From contig QBMB01000008.1 of assembly GCA_003241965.1 (NCBI GenBank), positions 7,351 to 40,543 of the forward strand: a DNA stretch of 33,193 bases, in the 5' to 3' direction. Source of the DNA: Burkholderiales bacterium. Lineage in GTDB: Bacteria > Pseudomonadota > Gammaproteobacteria > Burkholderiales > Burkholderiaceae_C. A model generated the notes under the pieces. That model did not search any database and was not told where the DNA came from. It saw only the letters and a program-made list of their open reading frames with translations. This document shows positions 1 through 6,900 of the stretch, in pieces (within the stretch, counting starts at the first letter, position 1; every line of letters starts with the position of its first letter). A program made the translations under genes and the position numbers.

Positions 1-323
1 AGATCACTGCGCTGGCCGTGACCAGCCGCCAGCGCTCGCGCCTGGCGCCCGAGCTGCCCACGGTGGGTGAGGCTGGTCTGAAGAGCCTGGAGCAGGAGGT
101 GCTCTACCTGGTGATGGCCCCCGCCGCCACACCCGACGCGGTGGTGCAGACGCTGCAGAAGCACATCATCGAGGCGCTCAAGCGCCCGGACCTGCAGGCC
201 CGCATGGCCAACCTCGATCTGTTCTACGAAGGCTTGACCGGTGCGGCGGCCAGCCAGCGCGTTGAAGCGCTGCACACGCGCTACGGCCCGATCGTGAAAG
301 CCACCGGCATGAAGGTGGAATGA
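1..323 (+). CDS. Bug/TctC-family tripartite tricarboxylate transporter substrate-binding protein, C-terminal part
   Basis: The reading frame is open from the window edge (frame of base 3) and ends at the TGA at 321-323, so only the last ~107 residues are present. The visible segment has the Bug-family signature around ALAVTSRQRS...PELPTVGEAG, followed by a typical C-terminal lobe ending shortly after RYGPIVKATGMKVE. Family knowledge: Bug proteins are periplasmic, bind small carboxylates or other organic acids, and are strongly expanded in Burkholderiales, often as orphans beside catabolic genes. The sulfatase start lies 7 bases downstream, which suggests co-transcription and a ligand related to the sulfatase substrate. 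That ligand link is inference. The N-terminal signal peptide is outside the window. Confidence 0.85.
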   Translation, partial: ITALAVTSRQRSRLAPELPTVGEAGLKSLEQEVLYLVMAPAATPDAVVQTLQKHIIEALKRPDLQARMANLDLFYEGLTGAAASQRVEALHTRYGPIVKATGMKVE

Positions 324-330
324 GCCTCTC

Positions 331-1659
331 ATGACCCAGCGCCCCAACATCATCTACATCGTCTGCGACGACCTCGGCTACGCCGACCTGGGCTGCTACG
401 GCGGGCGCGAGGCCGACTTCGGCGCCGTCTCGCCGAACATCGACCGCCTGGCCAGCGGCGGCATGAAGTTCACGCAGGGTTACGCCAACTCGCCGGTGTG
501 CTCGCCCACACGCTTCGCGCTCATCACCATGCGCTACCAGTACCGCCTGCGCGGCGCGATGGAGGAACCCATCAACAGCCGCAGCAAGGGCAGCACCACG
601 CTGGGCCTGCCACCCGAGGTGCCCACCCTGCCCTCGCTGCTGAAGAAGACCGGTTACCACACCGCCCTCATCGGCAAATGGCACCTGGGCTATCCACCCT
701 CGTTCGGTCCGCTGCGCTCGGGCTACGACGAATTTTTCGGCATCATGGCCGGCGGGGTTGACTACTTCACGCACTGCTCGTCCAGCGGCGAGCACGACCT
801 CTACATCGACGAGGACGAACACCACGAGGTGGGCTACCTCACCGACGTGCTCTCGCAACGCGCGGTGGACCATGTGCACCAGCGCGCAGCCGACGCCAAG
901 GCCGGAAATCCCTTTCTCCTGAGCCTGCACTACACCGCGCCGCACTGGCCCTGGGAAACGCGCGACGACGCGCACGTAGCCCCCGAGGTGGCGAAGAACC
1001 TGTTCCACCTGCACGGTGGCGACGTGCACAGCTACCGCCGCATGATCCACCACATGGACGAAGGCATCGGCCGCCTCATGGCCGCGCTGCGCGAGGAAGG
1101 GCTGGAAGACAACACGCTGGTGGTCTTCACCAGCGACAACGGCGGTGAACGTTTCTCCGACAGCTGGCCGCTGGTGGGCGGCAAGATGGACCTCACCGAG
1201 GGCGGTATTCGTGTGCCGTGGATCGCGCACTGGCCGGCGGCCATTCCCGCCGGCACGGTGAGCACCCAGCACTGCATGACCATGGACTGGTCGGCCACGC
1301 TGCTGGACGCCGGTGGCGGCCAGCCCGACCCCCACTACCCGACCGACGGCGTGAGCCTGCTGCAGGTCTTGCGCGAGCCGGCACAGCGCTTCGAGCGCCC
1401 GCTGTACTGGCGCATGAACCACCGCGGCCAGCGCGCGCTGCGAGTGGGCGACTGGAAGTACCTGCAGGTGGACGGGCACGAGTACCTGTTCAACATCGGC
1501 AAGGACGAGCGCGAGCGCGCCAACCTCGCCACGCGCGAGCCCGAACGCCTGGAGCGCCTGCGCGCGCAGTGGCTGGCGTGGGACGCGAGCATGCCACCCA
1601 TTCCGGCAGACGCCACGGTGAGCCTGGGTTACTCAGCCAAGGACATGCCCCAAAGGTAG
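331..1659 (+). CDS. Sulfatase (alkaline phosphatase superfamily, formylglycine type)
   Basis: A 442-residue arylsulfatase-type hydrolase predicted to cleave sulfate esters. The sequence shows the complete ligand set: DD at 13-14, the modification motif CSPTR with Cys57 (converted to formylglycine in the family) and Arg61, GKWHLG with Lys116 and His118, APHW with His205, SDNGG with Asp269/Asn270, and Lys285 in GGKMDLTEGG. The usual CxPSRxxLLTG signature reads CSPTRFALITM here, with Met in place of the conserved Gly. There is no obvious signal peptide, so it is probably cytoplasmic, in which case the substrate must be imported. It lies 7 bases after the Bug gene and 25 bases before a SulP permease, consistent with one operon. 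The substrate cannot be read from sequence; a phosphonate monoester hydrolase activity is a possible alternative. Confidence 0.92.
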   Translation: MTQRPNIIYIVCDDLGYADLGCYGGREADFGAVSPNIDRLASGGMKFTQGYANSPVCSPTRFALITMRYQYRLRGAMEEPINSRSKGSTTLGLPPEVPTLPSLLKKTGYHTALIGKWHLGYPPSFGPLRSGYDEFFGIMAGGVDYFTHCSSSGEHDLYIDEDEHHEVGYLTDVLSQRAVDHVHQRAADAKAGNPFLLSLHYTAPHWPWETRDDAHVAPEVAKNLFHLHGGDVHSYRRMIHHMDEGIGRLMAALREEGLEDNTLVVFTSDNGGERFSDSWPLVGGKMDLTEGGIRVPWIAHWPAAIPAGTVSTQHCMTMDWSATLLDAGGGQPDPHYPTDGVSLLQVLREPAQRFERPLYWRMNHRGQRALRVGDWKYLQVDGHEYLFNIGKDERERANLATREPERLERLRAQWLAWDASMPPIPADATVSLGYSAKDMPQR

Positions 1660-1684
1660 ATCGGTGCGCAAGTAGGATCGGCAC

Positions 1685-3346
1685 ATGTCCCGTTTGAACC
1701 GCCTGCTGCCCTTCCTGAACTGGCCGCGCCCCGACGCAGCCCTGTTGCGGGGCGAGGCCATGGCCGGTCTCACCGTGGGCCTGATGGTGGTGCCGCAGGG
1801 TGTGGCCTACGCCGCGCTGGCCGGCATGCCGCTGATCACCGGCATCTACGCCTCGCTGCTGCCCGCGCTTATCGCGGTGCTGTTCAGCGCTTCGGTGCGG
1901 CTGTCGGTGGGGCCCACCGCGCTCACCTGCCTGCTCATCAGCGCCTCGCTCAGCGGCCTGGCCGAGCCGGGCAGTGCGCAGTGGATCGCGCTGGCCGTGT
2001 GGCTGGCACTGCTCAGCGGCCTGCTGCAGATCGTGCTGGGGTTTGCGCGCTTCGGCTGGCTGCTCAACCTGGTGAACTCGCCAGTGCTCATGGCGTTCAC
2101 CCAGGGCGCGGCGGTGCTCATCATCGCTTCGCAGCTGCCCGCCCTGCTCGGCCTGGGCAGCTGGGACAGCTTGTTCGGCTCGGCGCAGGTCCACCTGCCT
2201 TCGCTGGCCTTCGGTCTGGGCAGCCTCGCCGCGCTCATGCTCGCGCGCCGCTGGCGCCCGGGCTTTCCCACCGTGCTGGCGGTGGTGGTGGGCAGTGCCG
2301 GCATCAGCGCGCTCATCGGCTTCGAGGCCGGTGGCGGCTCGGTGGTCGGCACGCTGCCGCAGGGCCTGCCCATGCCTTACCTGCCCGGCTGGCCGGGCTG
2401 GAGTGTGCTGGGCCAGCTGGTGCTGCCCACGCTGGTGATCACGCTGGTGAGTTTTCTGGAAACCGCGTCGAGCGCCAAGGTCGACAGCGGACAGCGCGGC
2501 CAGCGCTGGGACCAGGACCAGGACCTGATCGGCCAAGGCTTGGCCAAGCTGGCCTCGGGCTTCTGCGGCGCCTTTCCCACCAGCTCGTCGTTCTCGCGCT
2601 CTGCGCTCAACCTCTACGCGGGTGCCAAAACCGGCTGGGCCACGGTGTTCTCGGTGGTGGTGGTGCTGGTGGCGCTGCTGGTGCTCACGCCGCTCTTGCA
2701 CCATGTGCCCATGGCGGTGCTGGCGGCCATCGTGCTGGTGGCCATCCTGGGCCTCATCAAGCCCCGGGGGTTCGTGCACCTGTGGTCGGTGTCGCGGGTC
2801 GAGGCGGGCATCGCCGGCGTGACGTTTGCCGTGACGCTGCTGGCCGCGCCCCGGCTGTACTGGGGCGTGCTGGCCGGGGTGCTGATGGCGCTCTCGCACT
2901 TTCTCTACCTGCGGCTGCACCCGCGCATCATCGAAGTGGGCCTGCACCCCGACGGCAGCCTGCGCGACCGCCACCTGTGGCTGCTGCCTCCGCTGGCGCC
3001 CCACCTGTACGCGTTGCGCATGGACGCCGCCCTCGATTTCGCCACCGCCAACGGCTTCGAGCGCGCGGTGGCCGAACACATCGCCACCCACCCCGACACG
3101 CGCCACGTGATGTGGATCGCACACCCGATCAACTGGATCGACGCCACCGGCGCCGAGGCCTTCGGCCGCCTGCGCGAGCACCTGGACGACCTTCGCATCG
3201 ATCTGCACCTGGTGGGCCTCAAACTGCCGGTGGAGGACGTTCTCAAGCGCTCCGGCGTCCTGGACGAAGGCCCGAGGCTGCACCTCTACCGCACCGAGGC
3301 CGAGGCGCTGCGAGCCGCAGAGCAACTCTGCAGCGAGGGGATCTGA
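1685..3346 (+). CDS. SulP family sulfate/anion permease with C-terminal STAS domain
   Basis: A 553-residue inner-membrane transporter of the SulP/SLC26 family. The N-terminal ~420 residues are a series of hydrophobic segments, including the family-typical early region GLTVGLMVVPQGVAYAALAG and the CGAFPTSSSFSRSALN motif near residues 295-310. A cytoplasmic STAS domain follows (about 430-545), ending in EDVLKRSGVLDEGP. The ATG has an AGGA-type ribosome-binding site 8 bases upstream. Family members move sulfate, bicarbonate, dicarboxylates or other anions, usually coupled to protons or sodium. Position directly behind the sulfatase favours sulfate as substrate (inference), either taking up free sulfate or disposing of sulfate released by hydrolysis. 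Bicarbonate or carboxylate transport is an alternative. Confidence 0.92.
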   Translation: MSRLNRLLPFLNWPRPDAALLRGEAMAGLTVGLMVVPQGVAYAALAGMPLITGIYASLLPALIAVLFSASVRLSVGPTALTCLLISASLSGLAEPGSAQWIALAVWLALLSGLLQIVLGFARFGWLLNLVNSPVLMAFTQGAAVLIIASQLPALLGLGSWDSLFGSAQVHLPSLAFGLGSLAALMLARRWRPGFPTVLAVVVGSAGISALIGFEAGGGSVVGTLPQGLPMPYLPGWPGWSVLGQLVLPTLVITLVSFLETASSAKVDSGQRGQRWDQDQDLIGQGLAKLASGFCGAFPTSSSFSRSALNLYAGAKTGWATVFSVVVVLVALLVLTPLLHHVPMAVLAAIVLVAILGLIKPRGFVHLWSVSRVEAGIAGVTFAVTLLAAPRLYWGVLAGVLMALSHFLYLRLHPRIIEVGLHPDGSLRDRHLWLLPPLAPHLYALRMDAALDFATANGFERAVAEHIATHPDTRHVMWIAHPINWIDATGAEAFGRLREHLDDLRIDLHLVGLKLPVEDVLKRSGVLDEGPRLHLYRTEAEALRAAEQLCSEGI

Positions 3347-3403
3347 GCGTCTGAGCGCACATCGGGCTCAAGAAGGGCAGGATTCGCGCCGATATCTTGC
3401 CAT

Positions 3404-3438
3404 CCCCCGTTGTTGCCCTGCACCGTGGGGGTGACAAC
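3404..3438. other. GC-rich inverted repeat in the 237-base gap between SulP and the receiver gene
   Basis: CCCCC at 3404-3408 can pair with GGGGG at 3427-3431, and alternatively GTTGT at 3409-3413 with ACAAC at 3434-3438. It lies about 58 bases after the SulP stop codon, so it could slow or end transcription of the sulfatase operon, but no T-run follows. A second imperfect dyad (TGCATGC at 3464-3470, GCATGTGCA at 3476-3484) lies further on. No convincing -35/-10 pair was found, although the signalling operon must start somewhere in 3347-3583. Confidence 0.3.
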
Positions 3439-3583
3439 GCCGGGCGGCTGCGGTCCAATCTGTTGCATGCTGTTGGCATGTGCACGTCCTGTAAGCCGCG
3501 CTTAAGCGTCCACCGTGAACATGGCGCGGTTTGCCGTTGGGGCAGAGACATCAGGGTTGAAAAAAGTGCTTTCTGGAGCCCTG

Positions 3584-3976
3584 ATGAGTTGCCACGTCCT
3601 GATGGTTGACGACAACGAGAACGATCTGCTGTTCACCCGCATCGCCTTGCAGCGCAGCGGCGTGGACTACCAGGTGCATGCCTGCGAGCGCGCTCAAGAG
3701 GCGCTGGAGTTGCTGAAGGCAGATCCCGCACACCGCACCGACCTCATCCTGCTGGACATCAACATGCCGGTCATGGACGGCTTCGATTTCCTGCGCGCCT
3801 TTGAAGCCTTGCCTGCAGAGCAACGCGGCCACGCTGTGGTGGTGATGCTGTCATCCTCGTCGGACCCGGCAGACCAGGCCCGCGCTGCGGGCCATGCCTG
3901 TGTGCGCGGATTCTTGAGCAAACCCTTGGACAAGGTAGCTGCAGCTGGCCTGATCGACCTGGTCCGCTTGCCATGA
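3584..3976 (+). CDS. Stand-alone receiver-domain response regulator
   Basis: A 130-residue single REC domain of the CheY/Rcp1 type. The acidic pair is Asp9-Asp10 (VDDNEND), the phosphoacceptor is Asp58 in LILLDINMPVMDG, a Ser-rich switch region follows (MLSSSSDP), and Lys113 lies in LSKPLDK. No output domain follows. The ATG at 3584 is preferred over in-frame upstream starts because GGAG lies 6 bases before it and the REC fold begins at once. The reading frame does extend upstream to 3515. The stop codon overlaps the start of the large hybrid kinase (ATGA at 3973-3976), implying translational coupling. Likely role (inference): phosphate acceptor or shuttle for the C-terminal Hpt of that kinase, in the manner of single-domain regulators. 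Confidence 0.9.
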   Translation: MSCHVLMVDDNENDLLFTRIALQRSGVDYQVHACERAQEALELLKADPAHRTDLILLDINMPVMDGFDFLRAFEALPAEQRGHAVVVMLSSSSDPADQARAAGHACVRGFLSKPLDKVAAAGLIDLVRLP

Positions 3977-6900
3977 CCTCAGGCCACTCCAGACGCCGAT
4001 GGGCGCTGGCACTGTGGTCCGTCGGGCTTCTGTTCAGTGCGCTGGCCGCCGGGTGGGTTCAGCAAAACAACGAACGGTTGCTGATGGAACGCACCAACAC
4101 GGTCGCCGACACGCTGAGCGCCAAGATCCAGGAACGCTTCAAGCTGTACGAATACGGCTTGCGCGGTGCCCGCGGCGCAGTGGCGGCCAGCGGCGGGATC
4201 GAAGTCTCGCCGGTGCAGTTCAAGGCCTACATGGACAGCCGTGACAACGCCCGGGAGTTCCCCGGCGCGCGCGGCTTCGGATTCATTCGGCGGGTGCCGC
4301 GGGCCGAAGAGGCCGCCTTCGTGGCCCGTGCACGCAGCGAAGGCCAGGTCGATTTCGGCATTCGCGAACTGGCGCCGCACACCGAAGACCGCTTCGTCAT
4401 CCGGTACATCTACCCGGAAGGGCCCAACCAAGGCGCCACCGGCCTGGACATTGCCTCGGAACCCCATCGCCGTGCAGCGGCCCTGGCGGCTGCGCGCGAT
4501 GCTCAGGCGCACCTCACCGCGCCCACCACCCTGGTGCAGGCCAGCGGACTGGCACGCCGCGGCTTCCTGTTGCTGCTGCCGGTCTACCGCGACCTCCAGC
4601 CCAACCCGCCGCCAGCAACCCGCGAGCAGGCCACGTTGGGCTGGACCTACGCGCAGCTGGTGGCCGACGAAGTGCTGGACGATCTGCAGCCACAGTTGCG
4701 CACGGCGGCCATCTCACTGACCGACAGCGTCGAGCAGACGCCCTTTTTCGAGTCCCAGCAATCTTTTCGCTCCGACCTGCAAGTCGCTCGCCAGATGACC
4801 GTGCAAGGCCGCCAGTGGGAGATGCGCGTCTACCCGCTTCCCGCCATGAGCGCGGAGACCAACCCCGGATCGCCCGCCGCCACCCTGCTGGCCGGGCTCG
4901 TGGTGAGCACCCTGCTGGCCATGGGCCTGATCTTGCTGCTGGAGCGCCGTCAGCTCCTGCGCGGACCCACCGCCCGGGCGCAGGCGATCTGGCAGGCGAG
5001 CGACCAACCGGTGAGTCTGGCCGCTTTCGCGCGCAGCCCGCTCGCCCTGCGCGCCGGCCTGGGATTCGCATTTGCGCTGGCTTCGTTGACCACCTACCAA
5101 TATTTCCAGGAGCTCAAGGCCCAGCACCAACTGGCCGAGCTGACGCTGCAGAGTGCCGTGGACTCGCTGGCCCGCACCGCTGAAAGCAAGTATGCGGAGC
5201 GCAGGCGCAGCGTGCTGTTCCTGGCCAGCACACCGCCGGTCAAAGGGCTGGTTCGCGCCCTGCAGCAAGGTGGTGTGGATCGGCGGGAGGCGTCCACCAC
5301 GGCACTGTGGCGAGGCCGGATGGAGCAGATCTTCTCTGCCTACCTGGCCGCCTCGCCCGAAGTGTTCATGGTGCGCTTTGTTGACGCTGCACAGGCAGGC
5401 CAGGAAATCGTGCGGGTCGAGCGCGAGGACGGCCGCATCGTGGTCGCTCCAGCCGAAAGCCTGCAAAGCAAAGGTGACACGCCGTATGTGCGCGGAGCGC
5501 TGCGCATGGGTGAGGGCCAGGTCTTCGTCTCGGAAGTGAACCTGAAACGGACACTCGGTCCAGTGGATGTTCCGCACAGTCCAACCATCCGTTACGCCAC
5601 GCCGGTGTACGACCCGCAGGGTCGAGTGTTCGGCGTGATCGCAATCAACGTGGACCTGTCGGGGCGGCTTGGCGCGCTGGCGCCCAGCAGTGGCCCCAGG
5701 CCACAGATCTATGTGACCAACGCCAATGGTGATTTCGTGGCCCACCCCGATCCCTCGCTGACCTTTGGGTTCGATCTGGGTGAACGCCACGTGTGGGCCG
5801 ACAGTTTCCAGCCGGCTCCCTCGCCCGACGGGCGCAGCGAAAACCGCATGACCTGGTGGAATGGTCCACAAGGCCTGGTCATGGCCGCACAGGCCAGCGT
5901 GCGAGGCAATCCGGATTCGTCCGTTGGCGTGCTGAACTACACAGCCACACGGTTGGACAGTGATCTGAAAGCGGCTGCGCTTGCCAGCGCGCGCGAACGG
6001 GTGCCCCCTTTGCTGGGCGCGGGTGTCGTGGGTGCTTTCATGCTCTATCTCTACTGGATGGGTGTTCAGCGAAAGCTGCAGGCGCGCAGCGACCGACTGC
6101 GGATCGCGAACATCGTCGACCAGTCGCCCGACGCCATCCTGGGGCTGGACACGCAGGGACGGGTGACCTCGTGGAACCGGGGTGCCGAGCGGCTCTTCGG
6201 CCACACGGCGCAGGAAGCCGTCGGGCGGGCGCTGGACGCACTCACTCTCGCGCCAGGGCAGCCGAACGAAGAGCTGCAGGTCATCAGGGCACTGCCCCGT
6301 TCGGGCAATGTGCCGCCAATGGAGCTGTGGTGCCAGACGCGCGATGGCAAAGCCGTGCTGGTGGCCATGACACTCTCGCGTCTGGACAGCGAGGACGGCA
6401 CAGCCGTGGGTGCATCGGTCATCGTGCGCGACATCACCGGCGAACGGGCTGCCCAACACAAGCTCGTGGACCTCAAGGAAGACCTCGAGAGGCAAGTGAA
6501 GGAGCGCACCGCAGCCCTCGTCGAGGAGCGGGAGAGGCTCGACAACATCCTCATCGGTACCGACGCCGGCACCTGGGAATGGAACGTGCAGACCGGTGAG
6601 ACCCGTTTCAACGAACGCTGGGCGAGCATCATCGGCCAGCACCTGGACGACCTGCTGCCCACCACCATCGACACCTGGATTCGATTCGGGCATCCGGACG
6701 ATCTGGTGTTGTCGGGCCAGCGGCTGCAGGCCCATTTCAAGGGCGAGATTGAAACCTACGAATGCGAGGCGCGCATGCGCCACCGCGACGGGCACTGGGT
6801 GTGGGTGCTCGACCGCGGACGCGTGCGCAGCTGGACGGCCGATGGCCAGCCCGAGTGGATGTACGGCACGCACCAGGACATATCGGCCAGCAAAGAGGCG

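Noticed and set aside
178..1479. A 433-codon minus-strand frame opposite the sulfatase
   Set aside because: The sulfatase on the + strand has all active-site motifs; the antisense product has none.
1490..3325. A 611-codon His-rich minus-strand frame opposite the SulP gene
   Set aside because: The His/Gln/Arg runs are the antisense reading of GTG/CTG-rich membrane codons of SulP, not a metal-binding protein.
3511..3583. Longer N-terminus of the lone receiver from ATG 3515
   Set aside because: The added 23 residues have no family counterpart, and the ATG at 3584 has a good GGAG 6 bases upstream.
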